A stretch of DNA of 64,000 nucleotides, taken from assembly GCA_009668225.1 (NCBI GenBank), contig WJYK01000017.1:36869-100868 (forward strand), given 5' to 3'. Below, piece after piece: positions 31,044-41,374 of this stretch. Made by a program: the position numbers and the translations under genes. The number at the start of each line of letters is the position of its first letter. The first letter of the stretch is position 1. Under the pieces are notes generated by a model. It was given only the letters and a program-made list of their open reading frames with translations. It did not search any database and was not told where the DNA came from. The DNA is from Enterobacteriaceae bacterium RIT693 (lineage in GTDB: Bacteria; Pseudomonadota; Gammaproteobacteria; Enterobacterales; Enterobacteriaceae).

Positions 31044-31105
31044 AGCCAGTACTCTCCATAGGTATCTGTTTTTTTAGTCACCGGGATTCACCCACAATGG
31101 TTTAC

Positions 31106-31131
31106 TTATTCACCCTTTACAGGGTGAATAA
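31106..31131. terminator. Hairpin between bioH and the BhsA-like gene
   Basis: A perfect 11-bp stem TTATTCACCCT / AGGGTGAATAA with loop TTAC. On the minus strand it lies 45 bases after the bioH stop and could end bioH transcription, but the following run (GTAAACCATTG) lacks a proper U-tract. It might instead be an operator for the downstream stress gene. Confidence 0.5.
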
Positions 31132-31175
31132 TTGAGTATTGGCACAAAATGCTTTTTTCGCCACGGATGAACAAA

Positions 31176-31952
31176 TTACTCCCCGGGACGCTGACGCCAT
31201 TCCAGCAGGGCCCGGCAGAACTCAGCCGGATGCGAGATAAATGGCGCATGTGCCGCTTTGTCGAAGATAAACGAGCCGGATTGCGGCCAAAGGGTATCAA
31301 GCAGGGGAACAACTTTGCGAGGTACCAGACCGTCCAGTCTGCCATACAGGCGTAAATGCGGCACTGCGGAAGCGGCAAGCCCCGTACGCAGATCGGCGGT
31401 TCTCAGGATCTCAAGACCGCCGTTTAGCACCTCCACTTCCGGCACCGGCTGCTCCAGAACAACGGATTTAAGCAAGCGAGCATCCTGGCGAGCGGTTTCT
31501 GTCCCCAGGGTTTGCAGCGCCAGAAAGCGCTCAACGGTGCGTTGAAAATCTTCGCTCAGCTGCTGTTGGAACCCGGCCAGGACGTCCGGTTTAATACCGG
31601 GCCAACTTTCGGAAGCGGTAAAGCACGGCGAGGATGCCACCGTCACCAGCGCCTTTACACGTTCGGGATGAGCGAGTGCTATCTGGCTTGCCACCAATCC
31701 CCCCAGGCTCCAGCCCAGCCAGATGGCGCGTTCTGGTGCCTGCGACAGCACAATGTCAGCCATTTGCGCCAGCGTTAACGTGCCAAAACCTTTACTTCGA
31801 CCGTACCCCGGCAAATCGACCAGGTGCAGCCGAAATTGCGAGCCGAGTTCTGCTTCTATGTTGTGCCATACCCCGGCGTTCAGCCCCCATCCGTGCAGCA
31901 GCACAAGATCGTATTTTCCTTCACCTTTTGTTTGCCACCACAGCTCGCTCAT
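31176..31952 (-). CDS. bioH: Pimeloyl-ACP methyl ester esterase
   Basis: Removes the methyl group from pimeloyl-ACP methyl ester, ending the fatty-acid-like stage of biotin synthesis. An alpha/beta hydrolase of 258 residues (E. coli 256). The oxyanion-region [10 protein letters not shown] is near residue 20, the nucleophile elbow GWSLGG (Ser) near 80, and the catalytic Asp and His lie in [10 protein letters not shown] and [11 protein letters not shown]. It is divergent from gntX, as in E. coli. Confidence 0.97.
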   Translation of the reverse strand: MSELWWQTKGEGKYDLVLLHGWGLNAGVWHNIEAELGSQFRLHLVDLPGYGRSKGFGTLTLAQMADIVLSQAPERAIWLGWSLGGLVASQIALAHPERVKALVTVASSPCFTASESWPGIKPDVLAGFQQQLSEDFQRTVERFLALQTLGTETARQDARLLKSVVLEQPVPEVEVLNGGLEILRTADLRTGLAASAVPHLRLYGRLDGLVPRKVVPLLDTLWPQSGSFIFDKAAHAPFISHPAEFCRALLEWRQRPGE

Positions 31953-31990
31953 CGGTTACCGTTCTCATTTTCATCAGCAAGGAGAACGCT

Positions 31991-32674
31991 ATGCTAACAA
32001 TCCCTGGACGCTGTTGGCTATGCGAGTTACCGCTTGCCTGCCCTGGATGGGGGATTTGCTCGTGCTGTACAGCCTCACTACCGAAGCCACCGTCTTGCTG
32101 CTCACACTGCGGTTTGCCAGCCTTAAGCGTTAAATTACCCTGTGGACGCTGCCTGCAACGGATGCCTGAGTGGGACACAATCACCTATGTTACCGATTAC
32201 CTTCCCCCGCTAAGCTCGCTTATTCATCACCTTAAATTTACCGGTTCGCCCTCGCTCGCCCCCTCGCTGGCACGCCTGCTGCTGCTGCGCGTACTGGCAG
32301 CCAGGCGGGACGGGCGTATCACGATACCCGACATCATTCTGAGCGTGCCGCTGCATCGCAGCCGTGCATGGCGGCGTGGCTATAACCAAAGCGCACTTAT
32401 TGCTACTCCGCTGGCACGCTGGTTGGGTTGTAATCATTTTCCTTTTTCCATCAAACGCATACGTTCTTCGCCAGCGCAGCACACGCTAACGGCCAAAGAG
32501 CGAAAGAGGAATTTGAAAGGCATCTTTAGGGTTGAAATCCCGGTAGCGGGTCGCCATATGGCTATTGTGGATGATGTCGTGACGACGGGTAGTACTGTTG
32601 CGGAGATAGCGCGGTTGCTGAAAAGGCAGGGCGCAGCGACTGTCCAGGTATGGTGCCTGTGTCGAACCTTGTAG
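31991..32674 (+). CDS. gntX: GntX/ComF-family phosphoribosyltransferase-like protein
   Basis: A homologue of the competence protein ComF. E. coli GntX is needed for use of DNA as a nutrient, like the hof genes. I start at ATG 31991 with AAGGAG 6 bases upstream, giving 227 residues, equal to E. coli. Two N-terminal zinc-binding Cys clusters are visible (CWLCELPLACPGWGICSCC, then CCSHCGL and CGRCL). The C-terminal PRTase loop is MAIVDDVVTTGSTV near residue 190. The longer upstream reading frame is not used. Confidence 0.93.
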   Translation: MLTIPGRCWLCELPLACPGWGICSCCTASLPKPPSCCSHCGLPALSVKLPCGRCLQRMPEWDTITYVTDYLPPLSSLIHHLKFTGSPSLAPSLARLLLLRVLAARRDGRITIPDIILSVPLHRSRAWRRGYNQSALIATPLARWLGCNHFPFSIKRIRSSPAQHTLTAKERKRNLKGIFRVEIPVAGRHMAIVDDVVTTGSTVAEIARLLKRQGAATVQVWCLCRTL

Positions 32675-32732
32675 ACCCTCGACGATGGGCGTATTATAAC
32701 CGACTAAAATAGTCAACTATTGAGCAATCGTT

Positions 32733-33308
32733 ATGATCCGTATTTCCGATGCTGCACAATCCCACTTTGCCAAACTGCTGGCAAATCAGGAAGAAGGGAC
32801 GCAAATCCGCGTATTCGTAATCAATCCTGGCACCCCGAATGCGGAGTGTGGTGTGTCTTATTGTCCGCCGGATGCGGTTGAAGCGACCGATACAGCACTG
32901 CCGTTTGAGCAGTTAACCGCTTATGTCGATGAGCTAAGCGCACCTTACCTCGAAGACGCCGAGATTGACTTCGTCACCGATCAGCTCGGTTCCCAGCTGA
33001 CGCTGAAAGCGCCTAACGCGAAAATGCGTAAAGTTTCTGACGATGCGCCGCTGATGGAGCGCGTCGAGTACATGCTGCAGGCGACCGTTAACCCACAGCT
33101 GGCTGGCCACGGTGGTCGCGTAACGCTGATGGAAATTACCGATGAAGGCTATGCCATTCTGCAGTTTGGCGGCGGCTGTAACGGTTGTTCTATGGTAGAT
33201 GTGACGCTGAAAGAAGGGATTGAGAAACAGCTGCTGGCTGAGTTCCCTGAGCTGAAAGGCGTTCGTGACCTGACCGAACACCAGCGCGGTGAGCACTCTT
33301 ATTACTAA
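32733..33308 (+). CDS. nfuA: Fe/S biogenesis protein NfuA
   Basis: A carrier that delivers 4Fe-4S clusters to client enzymes under oxidative stress or iron limitation. 191 residues, as in E. coli. The N-terminal domain (1-100) is a degenerate A-type scaffold that targets clients. The C-terminal Nfu domain carries the cluster-ligating CxxC ([11 protein letters not shown], about residues 149-152). Last gene before a convergent REP-like spacer and malQ. Confidence 0.97.
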   Translation: MIRISDAAQSHFAKLLANQEEGTQIRVFVINPGTPNAECGVSYCPPDAVEATDTALPFEQLTAYVDELSAPYLEDAEIDFVTDQLGSQLTLKAPNAKMRKVSDDAPLMERVEYMLQATVNPQLAGHGGRVTLMEITDEGYAILQFGGGCNGCSMVDVTLKEGIEKQLLAEFPELKGVRDLTEHQRGEHSYY

Positions 33309-33317
33309 TTAAATAAA

Positions 33318-33422
33318 CCCCTCACCCCGGCCCTCTCCCCAAAGGGGAGAGGGAGGAAAGAGATCTCGTAGGTTTCACCATTCTGTTCCCTCTCCTTTCC
33401 AGGGAGAGGGTTAGGGTGAGGG
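33318..33422. repeat. REP-like palindromic repeat between nfuA and malQ
   Basis: A 105-base inverted repeat: the left end CCCTCACCCCGGCCCTCTCC mirrors the right end GGAGAGGGTTAGGGTGAGGG. The left arm holds a perfect hairpin CCCTCTCCCC-AAA-GGGGAGAGGG (33331-33353). It fills the spacer between two convergent genes and may act in termination or mRNA protection. Related units occur at 41086-41124 and 45936-45972. Confidence 0.85.
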
Positions 33423-33430
33423 TCGTCAAA

Positions 33431-35509
33431 TTACATTTTCTTACGCCGCTTATCCAAATCCTTCAGCAGCTTATTCACCCGCTCATCGGCAAACATCGCT
33501 TCCAGCGAGCAGGTCAGCTTACGACGCCAGTTTTTATACTGGTCACTGGTTCCCGGAATATTCACCGGTTCGGCCATGTCCAGCCAGTCCTCCGGCTGTA
33601 GCCCCAGCAACGCACTATTGCTGTCCGCGATGTAGCGCTGCATTCCCCGGTTAAGCGTGTCGGTCATCGCCATTAACGCAGCCTTATGCCCCGCACGCTT
33701 CGGCAAACAGCCGTATTGATGCAGACCATCCAGCAAGCCTTGCTTAGCCCGTTCACGATCCTCATACAGCCCCGCCAGTACCGCTTCATCAGGGTAGAGG
33801 CCAAGCGTTTCACCGAGCGTTAAATCTCCACGGTTCCAGTAACCACGAAGCGTTGGCAGGTCGTGGGTCGTGGCGACGGCCATCGACTGCTTCGGCCAGC
33901 ATGCGGGCGCCTTGTACTGCTTCTCACCGTCATGCTCGAAGTACAGCACCTTGTAAGAATAAACGCCGCTGTCGCGCAGCTTACCGACGATCTCAACCGG
34001 TACGGTACCAAGATCTTCGCCGATGACCATACAGCGGTGGCGCTGGCTCTCCAGCGCAAGAATCGACAGCAAATCGTCAACGGGGTACTGAACATAAGCC
34101 CCTTTATCCGCCGTCTCACCGTAAGGGATCCACCACAGGCGCAGCATCGACATCACATGGTCGATACGCAGCGCGCCGCAGTGGGTCATATTGGCGCGTA
34201 GCAGCTCGATAAAAGGCTCATAGGCACGAGCAACCATGACGTGAGGATCAATCGGCGGCAGACCCCAGTTTTGCCCGAGCGGGCCAAGAATATCCGGCGG
34301 CGCGCCAACCGATGCCTTCAGGCAATAGAGATCGCGGTCGCACCAGGTCTCAGCCCCCCCCTCTGCCACGCCCACCGCAAGATCACGGTAGAGGCCAATA
34401 GGCATCCCATCCTGTTGGCTGGCCTCCCAACAGGCTTTAAACTGACGCCAGGCGAGATACTGCAGCCAAAGCCAGAAGTTAACCTCATCGTGATGCTTTT
34501 CGCAGAACCGTTTAACATCCGGGCTATGCGCATCTCGATAACTTTCCGGCCACACCGGCCAGCCCCAGCGCATAGGATCTTCGCTGGCCTGGCTTGCGTG
34601 TAGCGCATCATAAGCCGCCTGGTAGAAAAGACTTTCGCCGCCCTCGGCAACGAACCGGTTAAAAGCGACAACCTGCTCATCGTTGGGTTTACGCTGCAAG
34701 AACGGTTTCCAGGCAAGGCGCAGTGCCGCAATTTTGAGGGCCGTAACGGCGGAATAATCCACCCATTCAACCTCCCTCGCTGCCTTAATCTGCTGCTGAA
34801 CGGCAGGTTTTTTCCACCACGCCTGCGCCTCTTTGCTGCTCTGAAAATCCTCCACCGCGTTAACGTCGATGTAGATGATATTCAGCCAGCGGCGTGACGA
34901 AGGACTGTACGGGCTGGCGCTTTCCGGGTTCGCTGGGTAAAGCGAATGGATAGGATTAAGGCCGATAAATGCCCCGCCACGCGTTGCCACATCCGCCAGC
35001 ATTTTCTTCAGATCACCAAAATCACCGATGCCCCAGTTAGCCTCCGAGCGCAGCGTATAAAGCTGTACGCACGCACCCCACAGTTTTTTTCCCTGCATTA
35101 AGGCGTCCGGCTCGTAGCAGCGCGGTGGCGCGACAATAATTCGGCTTGTCCAGCTCCGTTTCTGGTGGGTTATCACCAGATCGTGGTAACCCTCGGGCAG
35201 CTTAATCGGCAGCTCCAGTTTTTTGCCGCCGCGGGCGATCCCCTGATGCAGCGAGCCGTCCTCCGTGGTCAACTGCCAGCCATATTCTCCTTCGCCCTGT
35301 ACCGCGAGCTGCATGCGCTGCCCTAAGGTGTAGACCTGAACACTGGGCACCGGAGATTTTGCCTGCTTTGCACCTGAAATAGGTTTCATCGCCTCCAGAA
35401 GGCGTTTTTTGGTATCCGCAGGAATACTCTGCGCTTTGCCGTGCGCGTTGATGTAATGTGGGCTGATACCGGCCGCCAGGGCGGCACTGTCGAGACGTTT
35501 GCTATCCAT
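33431..35509 (-). CDS. malQ: 4-alpha-glucanotransferase (amylomaltase)
   Basis: Transfers maltodextrin segments between chains in the cytoplasm, releasing glucose and making longer dextrins for MalP. A GH77 enzyme of 692 residues (E. coli 694). Conserved catalytic stretches are ALRIDHVMSMLRLWWIP (nucleophile Asp), VIGEDLGTVP (acid/base Glu) and ATTHDLPTLRGYW (Asp). The N-terminal extension of about 140 residues is typical of enterobacterial MalQ. It is nine bases downstream of malP in the malPQ operon. Confidence 0.98.
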   Translation of the reverse strand: MDSKRLDSAALAAGISPHYINAHGKAQSIPADTKKRLLEAMKPISGAKQAKSPVPSVQVYTLGQRMQLAVQGEGEYGWQLTTEDGSLHQGIARGGKKLELPIKLPEGYHDLVITHQKRSWTSRIIVAPPRCYEPDALMQGKKLWGACVQLYTLRSEANWGIGDFGDLKKMLADVATRGGAFIGLNPIHSLYPANPESASPYSPSSRRWLNIIYIDVNAVEDFQSSKEAQAWWKKPAVQQQIKAAREVEWVDYSAVTALKIAALRLAWKPFLQRKPNDEQVVAFNRFVAEGGESLFYQAAYDALHASQASEDPMRWGWPVWPESYRDAHSPDVKRFCEKHHDEVNFWLWLQYLAWRQFKACWEASQQDGMPIGLYRDLAVGVAEGGAETWCDRDLYCLKASVGAPPDILGPLGQNWGLPPIDPHVMVARAYEPFIELLRANMTHCGALRIDHVMSMLRLWWIPYGETADKGAYVQYPVDDLLSILALESQRHRCMVIGEDLGTVPVEIVGKLRDSGVYSYKVLYFEHDGEKQYKAPACWPKQSMAVATTHDLPTLRGYWNRGDLTLGETLGLYPDEAVLAGLYEDRERAKQGLLDGLHQYGCLPKRAGHKAALMAMTDTLNRGMQRYIADSNSALLGLQPEDWLDMAEPVNIPGTSDQYKNWRRKLTCSLEAMFADERVNKLLKDLDKRRKKM

Positions 35510-35518
35510 GGCGCTCCC

Positions 35519-37924
35519 TTAGCGTTTTGCCTGCCAGATACGTTGCTGATAATCACGAATCGAGCGATCGGAGCTGAACATGCCGCAGCGCGCGCTGTTC
35601 AGAATGGCCGCACGCGTCCAGGCTTCCTGGTCGAGGTAAAGCTTGTCGGCAAGCTTCTGCACTTCGGCGTAGGCGGTAAAGTCCGCCATGACCAGATAAG
35701 GGTCGCCGCCCTCTTTACCGATGCTGTGCAGCATCTGATCAAAGGCGTGTTTATCACCCTCGCTGTATTTCCCCTGCTCCAGCTCTTTGAGGATAGCATC
35801 CAGCACTTTGTCTTTTTTACGCCATTTCACCGGATCGTAGCCTTTGGCTTTCAGGGCTTTAACCTGTTCGACGGTGTGGCCAAATATAAAGATATTCTCT
35901 TCACCCACTTTCTCGGCAATTTCAACGTTGGCGCCGTCAAGCGTACCGACCGTCAGCGCGCCGTTCAGCGCAAGCTTCATATTACCGGTGCCGGAAGCTT
36001 CTTTGCCCGCGGTCGAAATCTGCTCGGAGATATCTGCCGCCGGGATCATGATTTCCGCCGCAGACACGCAGTAGTCCGGTAGGAAGACGACCTTCAGCTG
36101 GTCGCCCACCAGCGGATCGTTGTTGATCACCTCGGCCACTTTGTTGATCGCAAAGATGATGTTTTTTGCCAGGTAATAACCCGGAGCCGCTTTAGCACCG
36201 AATAGATAAACGCGCGGCACTCGCTCAGCCTCTGGGTTTTCTCTGATAGCTTTGTACTGCGCCAGAATATGCAGCAGGTTCAGGTGCTGGCGCTTGTATT
36301 CATGCAGGCGTTTAATCTGCACATCAAACAGCGCATCCGGGCTAATCACGATGCCGGTACGCGCCTTCACAAAGGCCGCCAGCTTCACCTTGTTCTGGTA
36401 TTTGATCTCGCGCCAGGTCTGGCGGAATTTGGCATTATCGGCGTGCTTCTCCAAACCTTCCAGTACGTCCAGGTTGTTGGCCCACTCTTTCTTCAGCGTC
36501 TTGTCGAACAGCGCAGCAAGCGCAGGATTACACTGTTTGATCCAGCGGCGCGGTGTAATACCGTTAGTGACGTTATGGAATTTGTTCGGCCACAGCTGGT
36601 GATATTCCGGGAACAGGTCTTTCACCACCAGCTCAGAGTGGAGAGCCGCCACGCCGTTCACCGCAAAGCCGCCGACTACGCACAGGTTTGCCATACGTAC
36701 CTGCTTGTTATGTACCACGGCAAGCTTCGCCCAAACGGATTCGTCACCCGGCCAGGTTTTCTCGACCAGCACCTTAAACCGCTTGTTAATTTCATTGATG
36801 ATTTGCATATGCCGCGGCAAAAGCGCCTTAACCAGCTTCTCGTCCCAACATTCCAGCGCTTCCGGCATCAGCGTGTGGTTGGTATAAGCAAAGGTCTTGC
36901 TGGTCATCGCCCAGGCATCGTCCCAGCTGAGCTGGTGCTCATCAATCAGCACGCGCAGCAGTTCAGGAATGGCGATGGTTGGGTGAGTATCGTTAAGCTG
37001 GATAGCTTCGTAATCCGGCAGCTCGGCGAGCTTGCGGCCAGCCAGGTGATGGCGCCGCAAAATATCGGCTACGGAGCAGGCACACTGGAAATACTGCTGC
37101 ATCAGGCGCAGCTTTTTGCCGTTCAAATGATTGTCGTTCGGGTAGAGCACCTTGGTCAGCTTTTCGGCATCGATACCCTGCTGTTCAGCTTTAAGGAATT
37201 GGCCGTCATTAAATTTTGTCAGATCAAAGGGATGTGCGTGCTTTGCCTGCCACAGACGCAGCGGCTGCGCCACGCCGTTTCGATAACCCAGCACCGGTAA
37301 ATCCCACGCCTCTCCCTGGAAAATAAAAGCAGGTTCCCAGCGCTGACTTTTCCCATTCTTCACCACTTTACCGCCGACACCCACCTGCACGTCCAGCGCG
37401 CCGTTGTGGCGGAACCAGGGGTAGCTGCCGCGCTGCCAGTCATCCGGGGCTTCCATTTGTTTGCCATCCTCAAAGGACTGGCGAAACAGGCCGTACTGAT
37501 AATTCAGGCCATAGCCAATAGCCGACTGCCCGACCGTGGCCATTGAGTCCAGGAAGCAGGCCGCCAGTCGCCCCAGCCCGCCGTTTCCTAATGCCGGGTC
37601 CGTCTCTTCTTCCAGCAAATCCGTAAGGTTAATCTGGTAACCCTTCAGTATGTCGCTCACCTCAGAGAACCAGCCGAGGTTAAGTAAGTTGTTCCCGGTC
37701 AGGCGGCCAATCAGAAACTCCATAGAGATGTAGTTTACGTGGCGCTGCTGTTTAGACTCGGGTTTTGCTACCGGCTGAGCCGCTAAAAGCTCTGCCAACG
37801 CGCCGCTAACCGCATGCCACCACTGGTGCTGAGTCATTTCGCTGGCGTCATGGAGGCCGTAACGCTGCCACTGGCGCGTCAGAGCGGACTGGAACTGTTC
37901 TTTACTGAAGATCGGCTGTGACAT
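35519..37924 (-). CDS. malP: Maltodextrin phosphorylase
   Basis: Phosphorolyses maltodextrins to glucose 1-phosphate. A GT35, PLP-dependent enzyme. I use the ATG at 37924 ([11 protein letters not shown]), 801 residues against 797 in E. coli; the frame stays open 24 codons upstream without support. The PLP lysine is in [16 protein letters not shown]. The active-site stretch [12 protein letters not shown] and the [17 protein letters not shown] motif are present. It is divergent from malT and preceded by MalT boxes, so it should respond to maltotriose. Confidence 0.98.
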   Translation of the reverse strand: MSQPIFSKEQFQSALTRQWQRYGLHDASEMTQHQWWHAVSGALAELLAAQPVAKPESKQQRHVNYISMEFLIGRLTGNNLLNLGWFSEVSDILKGYQINLTDLLEEETDPALGNGGLGRLAACFLDSMATVGQSAIGYGLNYQYGLFRQSFEDGKQMEAPDDWQRGSYPWFRHNGALDVQVGVGGKVVKNGKSQRWEPAFIFQGEAWDLPVLGYRNGVAQPLRLWQAKHAHPFDLTKFNDGQFLKAEQQGIDAEKLTKVLYPNDNHLNGKKLRLMQQYFQCACSVADILRRHHLAGRKLAELPDYEAIQLNDTHPTIAIPELLRVLIDEHQLSWDDAWAMTSKTFAYTNHTLMPEALECWDEKLVKALLPRHMQIINEINKRFKVLVEKTWPGDESVWAKLAVVHNKQVRMANLCVVGGFAVNGVAALHSELVVKDLFPEYHQLWPNKFHNVTNGITPRRWIKQCNPALAALFDKTLKKEWANNLDVLEGLEKHADNAKFRQTWREIKYQNKVKLAAFVKARTGIVISPDALFDVQIKRLHEYKRQHLNLLHILAQYKAIRENPEAERVPRVYLFGAKAAPGYYLAKNIIFAINKVAEVINNDPLVGDQLKVVFLPDYCVSAAEIMIPAADISEQISTAGKEASGTGNMKLALNGALTVGTLDGANVEIAEKVGEENIFIFGHTVEQVKALKAKGYDPVKWRKKDKVLDAILKELEQGKYSEGDKHAFDQMLHSIGKEGGDPYLVMADFTAYAEVQKLADKLYLDQEAWTRAAILNSARCGMFSSDRSIRDYQQRIWQAKR

Positions 37925-37990
37925 AGGAAATCGGTCCTGTAATGTTCGAAAATCATTACCCGTTAGTGTGCCGGGCAGCCTGGGTGACTT

Positions 37991-38036
37991 CCTCATCCCG
38001 GCGCGGATTAGGCGGGGAGGAGTAGCGAGGATGAGC
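37991..38036. promoter_or_regulatory. Three MalT boxes upstream of malP
   Basis: Matches to the MalT box GGGGA(T/G)GAGG: GGGATGAGG on the minus strand (37991-37999), GGGGAGGAG on the plus strand (38014-38022) and GAGGATGAG on the plus strand (38027-38035). The mixed orientation and close spacing resemble a MalT-dependent promoter. Confidence 0.7.
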
Positions 38037-38131
38037 GAAAAATGTGATCTCTGCCACCTGGCACGGCGATGTAACAGGTTTCAGTCGCGCTGGCGCAAGG
38101 AGTGAGCAATCATATTCATGAAAAAAATGGA

Positions 38132-38151
38132 ACTGTGACAGGGTGCAACTT
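38132..38151 (+). promoter_or_regulatory. CRP-like site for malT
   Basis: ACTGTGACAGGGTGCAACTT has one perfect half site (TGTGA) and a weak second half. It closely resembles the E. coli malT CRP site as I remember it, TGTGACACAGTGCAAAT. Confidence 0.65.
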
Positions 38152-38345
38152 ACCGAGCACGGAAAGTTCAACAACCTTGCAATAAGAAGCATTCTGGCCG
38201 ACCTTATCCGTAAGCATTAATTACGAAGCGTAAAAAAAATCGCATCCTTGAACATTTCCCTCCACGATTCCTTCTGCAGTGCGGTAATTCCGTCTTGCGG
38301 CGCGGAATATGTCGGGGAAATTTTTACACAGTGAAGTGATCAACT

Positions 38346-41051
38346 ATGTTAATCCCATCCAAATTAAGTCGTCCTGTACGGCTGGAAAACACTGTGGTTC
38401 GCGACCGCCTGCTGGTGAAGCTTTCGACCGCCGCCAACTACCGGTTAGCGCTGGTAGCCAGCCCCGCCGGTTACGGTAAAACGACGCTGGTCTCACAGTG
38501 GGCGGCGGGGAAAAAAGATCTGGGCTGGTACTCCCTTGATGAAGGGGATAACCAGCAGGAGCGTTTTGCCAGTTACCTGATCGCTGCCGTGCAACATGCC
38601 ACCGGTGGCCACTGTGTAAGTAGCGAAATCATGGCGCAAAAACGGCAATATGCCAGCCTGTCATCGCTCTTTTCCCAACTTTTCATCGAGCTGGCAGGAT
38701 GGGATAAGCCGCTGTACCTGGTGATTGATGATTACCATCTGATTGCCAACCCGGTGATTCATGAAGCCATGCGCTTTTTCATACGCCACCAGCCGGAAAA
38801 CCTGACGCTGGTGATTTTGTCGCGCAATTTGCCGCAGCTTGGCATCGCCAACCTTCGCGTGCGCGATCAGCTGCTCGAAATCGGCAGCCAGCAGCTCGCG
38901 TTCACCCACCAGGAAGCCAAACAATTCTTTGATAACCGCCTGGCCACACCCATTGAGCAGGCGGACAGTAGCCGCCTGTGCGATGACGTGGCGGGCTGGG
39001 TGACCGCGCTACAGCTGATCGCCCTGTCCGCTCGCCAGAGCAATACGCCAGCCCAGCATTCCGCGCGCCGCCTGTCGGGTATTAACGCCAGCCATCTTTC
39101 AGACTATCTGGTGGATGAAGTCCTGGATAACGTTGATGCCGATACCCGCAACTTCCTGCTGCGCAGCTCTATCCTGCGTTCGATGAACGACGCGCTGATC
39201 GTCCGGGTTACCGGTGAAGAAAACGGCCAGATGCGGCTTGAAGAAACCGAACGCCAGGGCTTGTTCCTGCAGCGCATGGATGACTCCGGCGAATGGTTCT
39301 GCTTCCACCCGCTGTTTGGCAGTTTCCTGCGCCAGCGCTGCCAGTGGGAACTGGCCGCAGAACTGCCGGATATTCACCGAGCCGCGGCAGAAAGCTGGAT
39401 GGCACAGGGCTTTCCCAGCGAGGCGATTCACCACGCGCTGGCGGCAGGTGATGCCAATATGCTGCGCGATATCCTGCTGGGCCACGCCTGGGCACTGTTT
39501 AACCACAGCGAACTGACGCTGCTGGAAGAGTCGCTAAAAGCGCTGCCGTGGGAAAGCCTGCTGGAAAACCCCAAACTGGTGCTGCTGCAGGCCTGGCTGA
39601 TGCAAACCCAGCACCGCTATAGCGAAGTCAATACCCTGCTGGCGCGCGCCGAGCAGGAGATGAATTTAGTTATCGACGATACGCTGCACGGTGAATTCAA
39701 CGCCCTGCGTGCCCAGGTAGCCATTAACGCGGGCGATCCGGCAGAGGCTGAACGCCTGGCGATGGTGGCGCTGGAAATGCTGCCCTTGGCCAATTTCTAC
39801 AGCCGCATCGTGGCTACATCGGTTCACGGTGAGGTGCTGCACTGCAAGGGAGACCTCACTAAATCACTCTCCGTCATGCAGCAAACCGAACAAATGGCGC
39901 GTCGTCATGATGTCTGGCATTACGCGCTGTGGAGTCTGATTCAACAAAGCGAAATTTTGCTGGCGCAGGGGTTCCTGCAGGCAGCCTGGGAAACCCAGGA
40001 AAAAGCCTTTGTGCTGATTCGCGAGCAGCATCTCGAACAGCTGCCGCTGCATGAGTTCCTGCAGCGCATACGCGCTCAGCTTCTTTGGGCGTGGGCACGG
40101 CTGGACGAAGCCGAAGCAGCAGCACGCAGCGGGATGGAGGTGCTCTCCAGCTTCCAGCCGCAGCAGCAGCTACAGTGCCTGGCGCTGCTGGTGCAATGTT
40201 CTCTGGCGCGCGGTGACCTGGATAATGCTCGTAATCACCTTAACCGCCTTGAAAATTTGCTTGGGAACGGTCCCTGGCACAGCGACTGGGTTTCCAACGC
40301 CGATAAGGTGCGGGTGATCTACTGGCAAATGACCGGCGATAAGAAGTCGGCAGCCAACTGGCTGCGCCAGACGCCAAAACCTGAATTTGCCAATAACCAC
40401 TTCCTGCAAAGCCAGTGGCGCAACATCGCCCGCGTACAAATCCTGCTGGGCGAGTACGGGCCAGCGGAAATGGTGCTGGAAGAGTTGAACGAAAATGCTC
40501 GCAGCCTGCGCCTGATGAGCGACCTGAACCGCAACTTGCTGTTGTTAAATCAGCTTTACTGGCAGGCCGGACGCAAAAGCGATGCTCAGCGCGTGTTATT
40601 AGAAGCTCTGGCACTGGCAAACCGCACCGGGTTTATCAGCCATTTCGTGATTGAAGGGGAAGCAATGGCGCAACAGCTGCGCCAGTTAATTCAGCTAAAC
40701 ACGCTGCCGGAGCTGGATCAGCATCGCGCCCAGCGCATCCTGCGCGAGATTAATCAGCATCATCGTCATAAGTTCGCCCACTTTGACGAAAGCTTTGTAA
40801 ATCGCCTGCTTAATCACCCGGAAGTACCGGAACTTATTCGTACCAGCCCCCTGACTCAGCGTGAGTGGCAGGTATTAGGGTTGATTTACTCAGGCTACAG
40901 TAATGAGCAGATCGCCGGAGAACTGGACGTCGCGGCGACCACCATTAAAACGCATATTCGTAACTTGTATCAGAAGCTGGGCGTGGCACACCGCCAGGAT
41001 GCAGTACTGCATGCGCAGAAACTGCTGAAAATGATGGGGTATGGGGTTTAG
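38346..41051 (+). CDS. malT: Maltose regulon activator MalT
   Basis: An ATP- and maltotriose-dependent activator of the maltose genes, a STAND-class signal-transduction ATPase. 901 residues, as in E. coli. Walker A is in [15 protein letters not shown] (about 37-48), and the Walker B-like [10 protein letters not shown] lies near 130. A long helical-repeat sensor domain follows. The LuxR-type DNA-binding domain occupies the last 65 residues ([20 protein letters not shown] ... [14 protein letters not shown]). It is transcribed away from malPQ. In E. coli rtcABR follow, but here a repeat-filled spacer and glpD follow. Confidence 0.98.
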   Translation: MLIPSKLSRPVRLENTVVRDRLLVKLSTAANYRLALVASPAGYGKTTLVSQWAAGKKDLGWYSLDEGDNQQERFASYLIAAVQHATGGHCVSSEIMAQKRQYASLSSLFSQLFIELAGWDKPLYLVIDDYHLIANPVIHEAMRFFIRHQPENLTLVILSRNLPQLGIANLRVRDQLLEIGSQQLAFTHQEAKQFFDNRLATPIEQADSSRLCDDVAGWVTALQLIALSARQSNTPAQHSARRLSGINASHLSDYLVDEVLDNVDADTRNFLLRSSILRSMNDALIVRVTGEENGQMRLEETERQGLFLQRMDDSGEWFCFHPLFGSFLRQRCQWELAAELPDIHRAAAESWMAQGFPSEAIHHALAAGDANMLRDILLGHAWALFNHSELTLLEESLKALPWESLLENPKLVLLQAWLMQTQHRYSEVNTLLARAEQEMNLVIDDTLHGEFNALRAQVAINAGDPAEAERLAMVALEMLPLANFYSRIVATSVHGEVLHCKGDLTKSLSVMQQTEQMARRHDVWHYALWSLIQQSEILLAQGFLQAAWETQEKAFVLIREQHLEQLPLHEFLQRIRAQLLWAWARLDEAEAAARSGMEVLSSFQPQQQLQCLALLVQCSLARGDLDNARNHLNRLENLLGNGPWHSDWVSNADKVRVIYWQMTGDKKSAANWLRQTPKPEFANNHFLQSQWRNIARVQILLGEYGPAEMVLEELNENARSLRLMSDLNRNLLLLNQLYWQAGRKSDAQRVLLEALALANRTGFISHFVIEGEAMAQQLRQLIQLNTLPELDQHRAQRILREINQHHRHKFAHFDESFVNRLLNHPEVPELIRTSPLTQREWQVLGLIYSGYSNEQIAGELDVAATTIKTHIRNLYQKLGVAHRQDAVLHAQKLLKMMGYGV

Positions 41052-41085
41052 CTGTCCAGCAGGACGGGACGATATTTCGGGCAAG

Positions 41086-41124
41086 CCCCTCACCCCGGCC
41101 CTCTTCCCAAAGGGGCGAGAGGGA
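41086..41124. repeat. REP-like unit downstream of malT
   Basis: CCCCTCACCCCGGCCCTCTT, then CCC-AAA-GGGGCGAGAGGG. It is the same unit as the left arm of the nfuA/malQ repeat, with a few changes in the stem. It lies just after malT in a convergent spacer. Confidence 0.8.
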
Positions 41125-41170
41125 AAACAAGAAGCGACGTTGTAGCGGAGGTTAGTGCTGAAAGTATAGT

Positions 41171-41326
41171 GAGGCACGGTTGCGGCTTAAATCGCCTCAG
41201 TTTTCTCTCCCACTGGCCAGGGTCCTGCCGTCGGGAGCAGCCAGAGGCTGAGAGCGGCGGTGGCTTCCCTAAGACGTTCACCGGTGCGGTGGTTGCATAT
41301 AAAACAGAGCTGGAGATTAACGGAAC
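41171..41326 (+). repeat. Truncated copy (A) of the long intergenic repeat
   Basis: About 156 bases that match the right part of the long element at 45590-45846: GAGGCACGGTTGCGGCTTAA, then ATCGCC, TTTTCTCTCCCACTGGCCAG, CGTTCACCG (41275-41283) and the TGCATATAAAACAGAGCTGG tail ending in TTAACGGAACC. The left half, with the GTCCGGGGGAT hairpin, is missing. It fills the 323-base spacer between convergent malT and glpD. The rest of that spacer shows nothing I recognise beyond the REP-like unit. Confidence 0.85.
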
Positions 41327-41374
41327 CTGTCGCCAGCTCTGCATACTCGTAGTGAAAAATACGTTCAAGGCTAT

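Larger units (their letters stand above)
37925..38345. promoter_or_regulatory. Divergent malPQ/malT control region
   Basis: 421 non-coding bases between malP (minus) and malT (plus). Three MalT-type boxes cluster 67-113 bases upstream of the malP ATG and a CRP-like site lies about 200 bases upstream of the malT ATG. This fits MalT activation of malPQ and catabolite control of malT as known in E. coli. I did not assign -10/-35 elements. Confidence 0.75.

Noticed and set aside
33318..33422. Considered a CRISPR array because of repeated units
   Set aside because: Only an inverted pair is present, with no regularly spaced direct repeats and no cas genes nearby.
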